Below are positions 12,182 through 27,100 of a stretch of 64,000 nucleotides of DNA, one piece after another. Position numbers and translations under genes: made by a program. The stretch covers positions 35,897,971 through 35,961,970 of the forward strand of contig NC_052134.2 in assembly GCF_016086655.4 (NCBI RefSeq), read 5' to 3'. Positions within the stretch are counted from its first letter, which is position 1, and every line of letters begins with the position of its first letter. Under the pieces are notes generated by a model, which saw nothing but the letters and a program-made list of their open reading frames with translations, made no database searches and had not been told where the DNA came from. Origin of the DNA: Lepeophtheirus salmonis. Taxonomy: Eukaryota > Arthropoda > Copepoda > Siphonostomatoida > Caligidae.

Positions 12182-15100
12182 CTATGAATTATAAATATAC
12201 AAAATGAAATTAAAACTTGTGAATATGAACATTCTTTTATAAAATAAGGCTACATAATATTATGTGACGGAACAAATCAAACTGCCCTGTGCGTTGAACG
12301 AATAATACATACTATGTATAAATATGCAAGCTACTTGATAGAAATTAAATAATATATTAATTACTCCGAATATTTTAATCTTACTCTCCTCCATCAAACA
12401 ACAGCCGCATAAACATTTCTTCTGAAATTGTCAAAATATTTGAAAAAAATGGAAAAAATATGAATAATAATAATAAGTGTGTCAGGGCAGGACTTTTGGT
12501 GCGTAAACACAAAAACAATCTTGAATAAAAATAAAGAAAATGAAAAAAATTACAATTTATTTTTGATATATATATCTATCTATATAGGCCAATATGGCAT
12601 AGATATATTTAAGTCAATTATAAGCTCTGTATTTAAATTTGTAGGATGAGTTAAGATACCCAAGAATTTTAGATATAGTTTAAAAACTTTTATTTGATTA
12701 AAGAGACTTATATTGGCCCGGATATGACCCGTTTTAAACAAAATAAATCCATTTCTTAATCTTTTAATGTCATAATCAATTTTGCTGACTTAAAGTACAA
12801 TTTGCTGCGCCTCCAAAGGCTTAATAATTCAGACTCAATTTTGAGAAAAAACATTCGAGCTTGCTTTTGTGTTGACGGACCACACATGTAATAATTTCAT
12901 CATCGAACGATGAAATAATAATATATTTATTGCATAAATTCTTCTCTTTTATTTTTGATTGTAGAAGAGTTAACTTAAGTTTACGGGTAATTAACCCTCT
13001 TTAGAGATCATTATACGGATCATTAGCATCGTAATCAGGAATTTTATTGCATTGTCCTGTATCTTTAGTATGTTTCAATGATATACATATACCAATGAAG
13101 TTTATATCCATTAATAAAAAAATATGTTCTTATAAATACAAATTTCATTGTCTTATTTTAAGTAGGCAATGATCTAACCTTGAGTAACTCAGAGTCCTCT
13201 TCTTGATTAGACGTCTCTAGGATATTGATTTGATCTTTCAGATTCTTGACTTCATCATCTCGCTCTCGCAGATCAGTTTCTAATTCTTCTATTCTAGATT
13301 TGAGATTCCGTAGCTCTGCCAAAGCATTAAAATCACAATTGCCTGTAACAAGTAAACATATGTTATATTCGAAATTTTATCATAGCAACAAATAACAAAA
13401 ATCTGTATTAATATTTTTTTTTATGTATGGGTCATTCCTATTTTTAGGAAACTTTTCCGCGTACACCCTCAGAATTTCATAAAATTGTAAGTAACCGTGT
13501 AGGTTATCATCCGCTAACTCCAAAGTTGTTGTTTTTTTTTTTCTAAAAGATGATTGGTTCACTATGTATAGAACACATTTTTTTTAAACTATGGTATATA
13601 TCAAATTTCAAATAGTCATGAATTTACTGAATCTGTGGTTAAATTTTCAAATAACAGTGTTTCTGAACTGTAAATTTACGTGGGAAACAAAAAGCTCACT
13701 TTGGGAGTCACTGCGATAGCAAATAAATATGTATAGAAAAATGTTATTGAATTTTTGGAAAAACAGATTGAGGAAATATAAATTATGGGAATCAAAATCT
13801 CTAATTTTTGTAATGAAATACTACAAACCTCTTCCTGCTTCATATTCTATCAGAGAAAATTTCAGTCTTGAATTTTCTTCTTTAAAAGAATGAAGCTGTC
13901 TTTTCCACTCTTCGACATTAGCTGTTGATTCTTGAAGTGCTGACGTTAATCGAGCATTATTGCTCTTGAGAGTAGAGAGCTCAATTTCCCACTTTTTGGC
14001 ATTTGCCGAACTACATAAATCGTGTAAAGTACTTTAGTCAAATAATTAAGTAAATATAATTGACTATACCTTTGAGCCAAAGCAAGCTTCAACCGATCGT
14101 TTTCATACTTGAGTTGAGCTTCTCCCGTTAGAGGGGGATTAGATGTTAGTTGTGTAGGAATCTTTTCAGCTGCCCCAATGACTTTCTTTGGACTATCTTG
14201 TGGTTGCTAAAGAAAGAGATATGGATATAAAAATAAAAGAAGGTATTTTAGGACAACTACCCCTAGAGACATTTTAATACCGAATCGGCAATTTGTTCTT
14301 TCTAGTTAACCCATTAACGGAGAGAAATATTGTTTACAAGTTTTTCTATGAAACTTTTCCATTCAGATATTATGGATGTAAATCAGAGAGAAAATATTTC
14401 CCCTGAAAATTGACGTCCTTTGGTCGAGAAAAAGGCTGTTTTCATATTAAAATGCAGGAACAGAAGAGTATTCCAAATGCTTTTCAGTTAATTTGGTAAA
14501 AATTTGTGGATAATTCAACCTTAGGTCTGGAATGAGGCATCCTCTATTTTTCAAAAAAGTAGGGGAAAATTAATATTAACAACGAAAGAAGATATTATTA
14601 CAAATTGTTGAAATTTTTCACAAATACACGAATGTGAATTAATTTAATCTGGCATTGATTGAAGTGAATCGAATAGAGGTTCCCAACCTGTGGGTGGCAA
14701 CCCAAAATGTATTCTCCTGACAATTTTCCTGGGGTTGCCTAAGGCCTTCTAAAGAGTTCTTTTATGATACCGAATGTTCTTGTGTTGTATTCTCGCGTTG
14801 GTATCAATATTCTCTAACTATAATAGTCAACTAAACTAAAATTTATTTAGAAAAATTTCAGATTGCCCATGATGAATTGAGAGACAAGCATTAGGAAAAG
14901 AAAAAATAGTGAGGAAATTTTTAGAGTAGGTCTTCCTTTCATATTTGAGCAGGAATTGAAAAGGTACAATGTGTAATTTGTAACAAAATTACGTCAGCCG
15001 AATCAATGATGTCCAACATAATAAAACGCTAAAAATCCTAACTTTGCGGCCAGGGGCACCAAGTAGTTTAAGAATAAAGCTGGTGGTGTTAAAAACAGGT

Positions 15101-18100
15101 TACCAATAACAAAATATGGCAGCCATTGATGCATCATAATTGGTGGCTCTCACAATCACCAAAGCCAAGAAACCTCACACCACTACTGATAAGATGATGC
15201 TTCCAGCAACCAAAGACATTATTTGAGTTATGCTTGGAGCTGAATATGTTCATAAATTGAATAATAAATCAAATTTAATATATTACCTTGTTCTAGGTAG
15301 CTTCAAGTGACGGAGATTAACCCAACTAATGTTATCCTTGGGATCACCGCAACTCTGCAAATGTTATCAAGGGGCACGGCACCAGAGAGGTTGGTAACCG
15401 CTGGAATAAAAAATGACCCTCATCATATTATCACAATAGGCGTTAATTGGTTCAATGCCGTTATACCCTGTTACACTCCTCTGACTAAAATCTTGGTCTC
15501 AAATTCATGAGTACGAAAAAAAAATGCTATTATATTTTGATTGTTGCCTCAATTTTGATATTTAGATTCATTCGAAATTGTGTTGTTTTTTTTTTTGTTC
15601 TTGTTCTTTTATTTACTTATTTCTCGAAAAAAGTCAAGAAGTTATCAACTTGACTAAAAAAATTTAACGATCAAAATTTTCTAAGAAAAAAAGCAAATTT
15701 TGTATATTCCAAAAAATTTACGACTATAATTTTTCAAAAAGTTTGAATATTCACAAATTTATTAAAAAGTGTTTAAAGTTTGTTACAGATACTGGTGTTG
15801 TTTTTCAGTTTGAAAATCCTAGACCGGTCAGAGACAGATATGATTTTTAGTGGACCAAATTAATTTGGCCCTTTAAAGAAGTTAGTTCTGTATAGTCTAT
15901 CCATTTAAATTTTTATATAATAGTCTCCAGCACGGGCCCCCAGTTATGAGATATATACCCTACCTAAAATTGGCCCTCGGGATAGGTGTCCTGATAACGA
16001 AATAGGGATGTACATAAAATATAAGACATACTTGTTGTAGACCAGATAGAGACTGACTCCTTTGATGAGCTACTAATTGCGATTTTAGGATATTTGAGTT
16101 GGTTACTTCGTTTTGATTTTGATGATAGATATCTGAGTTGACTACCGTTGACGATTGAGTTCCTTGTGGAGTACTTAGAACTATGTTATCGTTAGCGTTA
16201 GAGCGAGTAGCAACAGGAGATGCTGAAGCGGATGTGGTTGGGGTTGTTCCGTTAGGCTTGGTTGCTCTTGTAGCCTCTTTCACTTCATGGAATTTCTCTA
16301 TGAACTAGGAAAAAAGAAGAAATATATTATGGATAAGAAGAAGTAGTTTATCTTTCGTATTGAAGTTAGGGGGTTATATTGGGGTCATTATTATGGGACT
16401 TAAAATAAGTCCTTGGAAATTCCCAAATTTTAAAAAGCCCTCTTCAGAGCATTATTTTCATTTAAATTGCAATAAATCACTAAAGTGTATTAAATGAATT
16501 CGTTCAGTAAAACTTTAAGCGTAATTCATTGTCATACATATAAGAACACAGCTTAAATGCATTATTATAAAAGATTGGATGTTTATCACGTCGTTAACTT
16601 TCTTTACTCTAAAAAGAAAGAAAAACACCCATGATCCATTGGTGGTTAGCCAATTCTTCCGTACTATGGAATTATTATTCAATTATAATTTTTGGCAATG
16701 CTTCACAGTTTAACAAGAGTTAATTTGAATTCAACCAATCAACGTGAAGGATGAAAGGGGTTGAGAAAAATCGATAGCTGACAATAAGATACAGTCTATA
16801 TTTTTATATTATTGCTGTAACGCCGTGATATATCTCCAACATAATGAAATTTGTATAGATGATCGGCTCAGCTTTACAAAGTTTGTTCTATGGGACAGCT
16901 TTTGTGTCCGATTCAGACGCGTGCTTAATATTTAGGATGGAACGTTAACATTTAAAGACAAGTGAATCCTTAATTAAGGGGGGTGAGGGGAGAGAGAGAA
17001 GTAATACCTTGTTCAATTCAGCCTCTGATGAGAATCCAAGGCCATACACAGTGTTAGCCCGAACGTCCGACCATTGACCAAATTTTTGCGAAGTCTTGGT
17101 AAATGTCATGTTAGGAGTTATGGTCGAATTTATAACAGCCTATATATTATATTAGAAAAAAAAGAAGAAATTATTATAAGTCTTATATGCAATATTATTC
17201 ATAATAAATGACCTTCAATGATATCATCAAATAATCAATATAAAATAAGATTATGTACAGAGTGGCACATCTCAGATTTTTGTAGACAACCAAAGACCTT
17301 GTTTACTCTTAAGTAAATGCAATCAAGAATATGTTAGAAATATACAAATGAATTAAAGGTGGAGACATTCTCAGTGCGGGAATCCTCCAAAAGAATTTAA
17401 CTATGCAGGTTGGAGTCAATCTCGTCAATAGACGTATACAAGTTGAGGAACCACTAGAAAAAATTCCTTGGGAGGTCTAGAGTAATGAGTCTTAGGTTTA
17501 TAGCCTCAAATGGAGTAAACTGCAACTCATCTGCTTTAAAAAGAGATGCCGGTTAACTACAACTGATTATGTTGACAACATCTTCTATTTTTTTTTTTGA
17601 CAAGACCAACCTTCTAGAGAATAACACGGCGTTTCAATAGGATACTGCACCAGCCCACTCCGAGACTAAACTTATTCAATGTGGTCTCCATGGTCTCTTC
17701 ATGTAAACCCTCTATACTTTGCCTTATATACAAACTTAAAAGGCCAATGCCCATCACATATACCCCTCTAACATTAAAACTCTGAAGGCTTTTATCAATG
17801 CAGAGTGTGAGATTATGAATGAAAACTTCAGCCACAGATTGAAAGTTATAATTGAGGCCAATGGAGGCCACGTTGAATTTATTAATTTTCATGGTCAGTT
17901 TTAGTGTGAGGGGTCTGGGCAAAGAAAAATGTGCGTTCTCTTCCATTACTTTTTTAAGCCCCTAAAATAAATTAAAATGCGGCATCCTTTAATTTTTTTT
18001 CGCTTGCAAAAAATATTTTCCAGCATGATAATGACCCAAAACATAACGCCAAAGTAACAAAAGAGGGCTGAAAAAGAAGCTCTTTAATGTGATGGAGTTG

Positions 18101-21100
18101 TACTACCCAGTCTCCGGACCTCAATCCCATATAAAATCCTTATCAGCGAGCAAACTGACAAAATCAGCAAGTGATCAAATACTTATTTCCTCCATTCCAT
18201 ATATTTAATTTTGAAGGAAATTCTATTCAGCACGGGCCCCGAGTCATGAGCCAGACTTGAGGCAATTGCACTTTTTATAAAAGCTCTGCTTATAAATATA
18301 CCAAAATAGGTGAATTAAATATCAGATTCCAGATATTCATCGTGATAAGATTTTAATTGTGGGATCGGTCAATAGAGTGATGTGAGGGAAATGATTTAAT
18401 TAATACAAAGAAAATAATAAAGTATGCAGAAGATGGAAGAAAGGATTCAAGTAATTAACATAGGGACATAATAAATAATTATCAGTACAATGTTTTCTAA
18501 GTTTTGCATGTGCTTTAATTAATTTACAAAGCAAATATTTACCATTGTTTTTCTAGTCATACAACATATTGATCAAACCCTTTTTTCCGTTCCGTTCCTT
18601 TCCTTATTATTATTTTTTTTTTTTTTCATTTTGCTAAGGGAATTATGCATTTTCTTATTAATACACAAAAGCTTTACACCAACAAAAAAGAAAAAAAAGA
18701 ATTTCCGCACAAAATATATCATTTACAAAGGCATGTATATGTTAGCCTTATCACCAAAGGAGTACATTTTTGTACCTTAAATTAAATATAACTTACACAA
18801 TTGATGATATAAATCAAAACATACTCTCAAAATACATAGAACGTGCATTTTTTATCTCCCTTCATTTATTTTGACTAACGTAAGTCTTATTTTTTTCTAT
18901 TAGGGGCTATGCATAAAGTATGTAGCAAGTAGCATGCCCGGGTTGGTGTTTGGCCCATGGGACCCACAGTTTGGGCTATGATTTTTCAACCTTTTATTTC
19001 AACAAAAATTGGTTCGTTCATCACATAGTAGTTTAGTTTATATTACCCCTTTAAAAGTCATATTTCTTACAAAAGAAAGCATTCTTCATGCCAGGCCACA
19101 CAAGTATCATCACACTTATGGCTCAAACCTTAAGCAAATCCACTTTTTTTAGGCTTCTATGCCACACATTGAATTTCGCATACATTTTGTAAAGCATAGA
19201 AAAGATACTCTTGAATTTGATGTGAGGACCTTTTGCTGTAGACTTACAAAGAGCGTATGGTTATGGGTGACGGGGTTTGCCATTTCTGTGATAAGTTGTT
19301 ATATACAGTGTGGGTGGATAAAAGTAGTGTTGCGTTGGTACTAACTTATTCAGTCCAGTCCAGTCTTAGGACAGGTCCAGAATCCAGATGCTGATTCCGA
19401 TGTAATTCTAGTAAAAATTTCCGATACCGATTTTGATTCTTTAACATTTTATATAATAGTGAAAAAATACCATATTACTATAAATTTCCAAGAATTAGAA
19501 TTGATAAAATAAATCTCTTTCCTTTACTTAATATTAATAGTATTCACATTCAAAAAGGAAGGTGATTCCTCTGGCCGCCGAGATTTTTCCAAGGCTAATT
19601 TTGCTATGGTAAGCTTTCCTGCATCCCTTTACAAGACTTATTCCCCTAAAATAACAATATCCGCACGGACCGCATGTGTTTAGAACATTTCAGTTAACAT
19701 TTAGATTGCATTCAATTTGTTTCTCTCCAGTTTTCGAGAATTTTTTATAATAAATTAGTTTATTACAATATTTATAAAGTTATAAGACTCAAGTAACAAA
19801 TTAATTTGGTCATTTTTATATACTGACGGAAATATTATTTTTTTTTTTTCCTAACTTAGAAAAGTAATAAATAGTTAAATACTAATAATATATAATATTA
19901 CATAAGAATCGGAATCGCATATTAAACAATATTTTCCCGACGCCCATTCCAGAAAAACACCTGATAAATCGTTCCATCAATAGTAAGAACACCCACAGTG
20001 ACGGTACACGTGATTGATTTTACCTTATTAAAGCACTGGACCGCGTTCCTTGGTCTTAAATATAGACAGACCCAACATTAGATAGAAGTTTCAATTTAAA
20101 ATGGTAAAATTACACTAAAAAATAATTAAGAAGGTCATTTCATTATGAGGAAAAACGTTTAGGGGGCAATTTTTGTAAAAATGCAAAAAACTTGAGTATA
20201 TACTTTATACATGGCCCTCTTAGTAGAATAGTTGTAAAATAAAAGATATAATCGAATTAAAATAATCTTATAATGAATGTATTAAGGTATTTAAAAAAAA
20301 AAACTTTCTTAATTTATTATTATTTGGATACTAAAAAATTAACAGATAAATAAATACAAAATCTATTCATTTCAAAACTATTCTACTCTTAAATCAGTAA
20401 GAAAATTAAGTTATGGAAATTGTGTAAGAACGTCTTACTGAATTAAAATACTTTCTTTAGGTGATCAATTATTTTTCTATTATTAGAATGATAATCTTAT
20501 AAATCAATACAGTTAAATTTGCTTTTTGTTTGATTGTCTAGGCCCTAGGGAACTCTCATTTTTAATAACGAGCGTGTGTAGCTATTGCTCAGTGCGTCAT
20601 ACATAAAAGAAAAGTAGATATGTTTAGGGATGTAAATCCTATGCATTTTTTAGCTTACAAATTTGTTGTTATTATTGTTGGCGACTTGAAACATCTTTAA
20701 TTTTTTCCCCCAGAGCTCCAAGTATGGAGTATCAATGTGTACTCATGAAAAACTGAGGATTTGTTAGGGGTTATCTGCTTTATAAATATAGCTAATTTCT
20801 AGTATTGAAACAAAGTTTGCCAGTCTGTCAACACATAATAGTTACGAACAATGCCGGGAACTCTATCTAGTAAATTAATTAATCAAGTTCTTTTTATTCT
20901 GAAGGAAGGACATTCATTACACAACTATTATAATTCATACAATTCAATTTTCTTCCTAATATAATATATTTTTTGCTAATAGAAACTTAGATAAAATAAC
21001 ATTTAGTTTGTCAAAAAACCCGAAGAAACCAATTCCACGTATGAATTAAAATGCACTCACCTTCGTAGCTTCAACTGAGATAATCCTATAAAGACCTCTG

Positions 21101-24100
21101 GAAGAATCATAGAAGAATGAAACACTGACAGCGTTGGTCGATGCGGATATCCATGAGCGTTTTGTCTTTGGATCGATGTGAAAAACATGTGCCTTACAGG
21201 AGAATATCGGTTGCTCCCTAAATAGTTATTAAGAAAAGCATGGATTAAATTAGGAGAATTAAAAGAATAAACTTTTAATATAAAAATATAGGTGGGTAGT
21301 TGATTTTTTGATTAACTCTCATCAAATAAATTGATTAATTTATCCGCAGTAGTTATTTTTAGTAAATACGTATAATTAACACCCAAAACACAAATAAGTA
21401 CATATTATCAAGATACCTAAAGACATGGTATATCAATATAGTCGTAAAAAATATGATCGTAGACGAGTGCGATATTTTCTGTAGTTGCAGCTTGAATAGG
21501 GGGTTTAATTATTTACCAAAGCTGATATCATTATTCATTAACCCTTAAGGAGGGAACATCTAATTATTGGTTGGGGAGTTAAATGACAAAGTCCTTATAG
21601 AATTGAGGATCGAAATGGGGTAACTTCTGCCTATATCCTTGTTAAATACGGAGTGGGGTTGTTTTGTATTCCTTTCCTTCCTCTTATAGCTGCTCACAGT
21701 TCAAAAAATAAAATATTATAACAGCTAAGCTGCACTCCACCCAAGCATTTTTCGAATGTCCAGGATGACCACGGTCATTTTCGGTTCCTTTTATTAACAT
21801 ACCGGGAAATCATATTTTTAACACCTATATATAGCAGAAAAACTGTTTTTATACACAGCCAATTTCGAACTTAAAAATCTTTGAAATATAAGAGCAGGGC
21901 AAGTGACGACTACACAGGGAGCACTCTAAATTGGACTCTCTAGGTAAGGGATGGAGATAAATTAAATTTATCTTCCTTACTGACTGACGTACTAGAAATA
22001 TATGATATCAATATATATATTTTTTTCTGAAATAATTTCATAAATAGTTCAATTTTTTCTCACACTTATTTTACATATGGATGTGTAAACCCCCGATATA
22101 TCATAGGAAAAGATGATCCCAAGAGAGAAATTCTAGTCCGGACTTTCTTAACATTAATTTTATTAGTCTACACTTACATTATTTTATGTAATAGGTACAA
22201 GATGGTATCACTAGACAAGCTTGTAATTTGTAAAAAAAATTGCAGAAAATAAGCTGTGATTTGATGAGAGTTAAAATAAAAAAATACTTTAATATTAATT
22301 ATAGCTGGTACTCCCTTCTCTCTGTTTTACAGTATTCATGCAAATAGATACATACATGTATTTTAATAAATATAAATTAAACTGACAATTGAAAGATTCA
22401 ATTCTCTTTGATGTATAAAGGTATATCACAAAATATATAGAATAGAAATACATTGATAGAAATGAACATGGACGATATATATAAAGTGTTTGTCTGCAGT
22501 TGATTTGTCTACTCTTGCTACTAATTAAGTCAAGTACCTAGTGGAGATATCAAATCAAAGAATAGTTCATATGTTTGGAATAATGAAGGAACAGGAGCGT
22601 CCGCAGTACTTGGTTTTTGTTTTTTTTTTTTTTTCCCCAAAAATTCTGTGTACTTCTAAAAAAGGGAATGAAAAAAATTCCAAAATTAAATTTCAAATAT
22701 AAAAATTGTTTTAAAAAATTTCAAATATTGCAGAAAACTAAATGTTTCGAAAAAAATTTGAAAAATTAAATCAAATTTTTTTGTAAAAAGGACAAATCCA
22801 TTTTTTTTTTTTTTTTTGGGGGAGGGGCTACAGCATACAAGGGTGCCCCTGACTGTGTCTAGAGTACCGTCAAAATAGGTATTTTGTCATTTTATTTCTA
22901 AAAATCACACATTCCATGATAAATATATTTTAAAAAATAAATACATTTTTTTAAAATTATGAAATGTTTTATTTTAAATTCATTTTAGATAAATTAATAT
23001 AAAAAGTTAACCCTAAAATTCGATCTCAAGTACCAATTAATAATAACCTGTTATTTCAATAGCCAATTGGAGTCAGTGTGACTGTAGTGAGCAGCATATT
23101 GTTTATCATTTAACCGCGAAAATAAGTTTGATTACATAAAGAGCAAGGAACAAATAACAATCTCATGGATGGTTTTTCCGCCAGAACTAGACCTGATTGA
23201 GTGTGAAATGGAACCTCGAGCTACTTCATTTGAGTCGTCTTATGTCTTGTTCTTGAATTCTTGTATCGCTTGGGTCGTCAAGCTTTTTAAGCCTGTGTTT
23301 TTATAGGTTAAATTCATTAATATTATTATATACAGTTCTTATTATACTCTGTTCATTACTGTCTCGTCTAAACATTGCATTATGGCTATGCAGTGTCATT
23401 TTTTATAACATTTTACACTAGGGTACCTAATGATTTTATGAATTTTGAAAGGTGCCCTGAATGAAAAAAGTTTGATTTTTTGCCTTTTTTCCTTGTTTTT
23501 TTTAAGGAAAGGTTGAGCGATAAAATATATAACACATCGTAATAATACATGAAAAAGGTCTATTTATGTCATTGATTTCTATTCCCAACACTTTTCACTT
23601 GAAAGAACAAGAAGAAAAAGCGAATCCTAAATCCTATTGACCCAGTAAAGAGAGTTCCTCCTAGCTCTCTCATCATAAAGCAAGATTCAAGGTGAGGAAA
23701 GCCTTTTTTTTTATCCAAGCCATACATTTCATACATAACAAACCATAATAGCAGGTTTCATCACACTTTTTTGGTTTCTCATGGCAACAGAGAAAAAAAA
23801 AAGAAGATAACTCAGTTAGAGTAAATATTTGAATTCCAAAAAGGATTAAATTTCAAAATCAATTCTTTTGAGCATTTACCAGAGCCAGAGGTGGGAAAAA
23901 GTACTTATATTACTGCAAGTCCAAGTCAAGTCTCAAGTCATTGGTTTACAAGTCCAAGTCCTTTAATATTTTGATCGAGTCAAATTTGAGTACATTCATA
24001 TTTTGATAGTGTCTCCATATTTATTTTGAGTTCATTTTAAGTCCAAAATTATAATATAGGGTACATAGTGTGAAGGTTTCCTTGAGATCAGTATAAAATA

Positions 24101-27100
24101 ACTTTTGAGTCCAAGTCGAGTCGCAAGTCTTGGCTATCGACTCTCAATTCTTTGATTGTGATATCAAGTCGAGTCGCAAGTCTTCAAAATATGGTCCCAA
24201 ATCCCAATCTCTGACATTAGCAAATATACGCACAAAGAATTTGGCTTAGATAGATTGTACTTATTCTAACTAGCAGTGTTAATTTTGTCAGACAGGACTA
24301 GGTGAAGACAAGACGAAACAGCTTGTTTTCTGTTTGTTTGACTAAAACAAAAATTTCATCTTATAGAAATAAAGGCGAGAAAAAATGTGACAATATGAAA
24401 AGAAACAACAAGATGAAACGAAGACTAGATTAAATTAGACGAATCAAAACGTGACAAAGTAAAACGTAACAAAGCGAAACGTGAGGAAACGAAAACGATA
24501 TATAATGTGATAAAACGAAATCCTTCGTCCGAGTTTCGTATTGTCTTGTCCAGTGAACAAGGAAACTGAAGGCTCCTACCTATAATACACACCCTACCTA
24601 TAATTTTCTTTAATGAGAATTTTACACGGTAACTACATTTTTGTAGAGAAAGATATTAGGTTTCCGAAGTACCAAATTTATATTCTTGAGTACATCCCAT
24701 CGGAAGTGATGATTCCATTCAAAATTTTCTAAAAAAATAATAGACATTTCAATTAAATGCATTGCTATATATTATGTGTTAGATTAAAAATTATTGTATT
24801 CTTTTATCCACTATTTTTAAGTTTGGGATTGATCCAAAATCATAGTTTCCCGACCATCAATTTAAACCATGAATAATCAATAACGACGTTTAAATCTCAT
24901 TTATTTGCAAAAATATCCTAGAGGCAAATGTCCTTAGGGGAAATGGTTGTAGGCAAAACAATGTAGGGCGAAAGTATTTAGCGCCCAAAATCATCGATTT
25001 TTTAGTTTCGCTTGCCTGAACGCTTAACATTACAGTATAATGTAATAAAATTAATCAATCATTTATTTTTTTCTTGATAAGTGTTCGAAATTGTTTTCAC
25101 GACTTATTATGTAGGTATACATCGTAAAGCGATGACTACAGAGTAAAAAAGGTTCATTAAAAGAAAAATTATGTAATTCAGCCTATCATATATTTTGTGT
25201 ATACGTAGAACGTTTATATCAATTATTTTGTTTTAGTTTGAAATTTCATTCCTTTTAAAAGGATTAGGTATATATTTATTAATTATTATGGATGATTAAA
25301 TATGTATATTAAATTGCTCTTTATTTTTTTCCCTAGAAAATAATTATATAAACTAACTAACAAAATTCCCATTAATTCATTTTCCCCTCTCATCATCAAA
25401 CTTATTCTAGAAACATATACACAAAATAAACAGATAAATACATACATACACATATATAAAATCAATAATCAAATTAAATTTAATATATTTATGTTCTACA
25501 AAAAGCTACCAAATCACATTAAGGGATATTTGGTAAGTACACTTCCAACCTCACTTTATGTTTAATATGATTCTTCAAGGAGGGGAAAAATCACATGATT
25601 ATTTTTTATCAACACACTTTTTTAGTACATACTTAGAGTTGTAGAAAATATGGAATCTCAGTATGGTTTTAAAATAAACCAAAAAAAGAAAAGGTAAATC
25701 TAACAATTTGAAGCAGAAAATGTTGGCAAAAAATTATTTGTAAGGTTACTTATAGCCCCCCCCCTGTAGTTGAGGGCTTGAGTTTGAAAGAAAAACGGCG
25801 TAGCTGTAAGAAGCTATGAGAAAACGCAAGGAACAAATCATAATCCAAACTTCGATGTCAAGCTTATGTTCAACTGCAAGTCCAACAAGGACTACCTCCT
25901 ATAATTCCCCAAACAAATCTTCTGTCTTTCATAAAAACACGCACTTTATGCTTAGATGTTCCTTCCTCAAGGATTAAAAAAATAATGATAATAGCTTTGA
26001 TAAAAAAAAAAAACACTTTACAGGTTGCAACTACAAGAAGTTTCGCTCTCGTCTAAATTCATATTTTTTTACAATTCTATATATACTAATAGTGCTGTTT
26101 AATATATACGTACTATAGTCGTATTGTGGTACTGATGCATTTTAGACATTACCTTAGTAAACAAAATATTAGAAGTAATTCTTGTAGCCCCATTACGTCA
26201 TAAAAAACAGTACCACGGATGAAATAACTAATCAAATGTTTGAACGACAAAATTGTCCTTTATAAAAGTGAGTATAAATGGAAAAGTTTGTTATGAGGTC
26301 ATCATATTTCAAAACTAGTTTTGTAGAAGCCACTGTAGGTTGATTACATATTTAGAGATTATGGTTTGTAAAAGGATATGTAATCATACTTTTTACAGGT
26401 TTAATATTGATCTACAATTGAACCATATTTATATTTAAATGTGGTTACCCTTCTTCTTAGCAACTTGGAGGATAGATACACTTTCTCACTCACTTGCAGC
26501 TAGTACTAATGATGTAAATCGTGGACGGTTTTTCTTGGAATTGGTCATCTGAAGAAATAATTTTATTCTCCTTAGCAACTCCTCAGTAGTTAACTTCTTT
26601 TTATAGTTCATTCAATTATATTCAAAATCCGATTGAACATTCGCGTGTGCTCATAAAAGATACAAGGCAACCTTGAGGATTTATTGCAGAGTTGTAAATG
26701 TAAGTCCTTTTTGTACTCAGAGTAGAGTTGAGGATCAACATCGGAGCCATTCTCACCAATGTCCTTCCCCCCCCCTCGTCACAGTGGATTGTAGCTGATC
26801 TCATGAAACATCGTGACAGCTAAGCTACTCTCCTCCAAAACATTCTTCAAATTATCAGGGTTACCATGTTGATTTTACGTTTCTTTTTTTTAACATCCCC
26901 AAAATAAACACTATCTTCATAACTAGCTAGTACACACAACGTCTTCAAGAATCATTTACGTCCACGACTGGCATCAGGGACTACGACTCAAGTTAAAAAT
27001 TGACTATTGTATACACTTAAAAATACAACAGGATGTGATGTGTAACACATAATAATGTATTTATATTGACATGAAATGTATGTTATTCTAGCCTGATTAA

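Noticed and set aside
15307..15510. 67-codon plus-strand frame after the ZBED5-like relic
   Set aside because: Does not continue the hAT protein and matches nothing I can name; probably chance or another decayed element.
17614..17946. 110-codon minus-strand frame in Homer intron 2
   Set aside because: It is the antisense shadow of a plus-strand mariner C-terminal relic.
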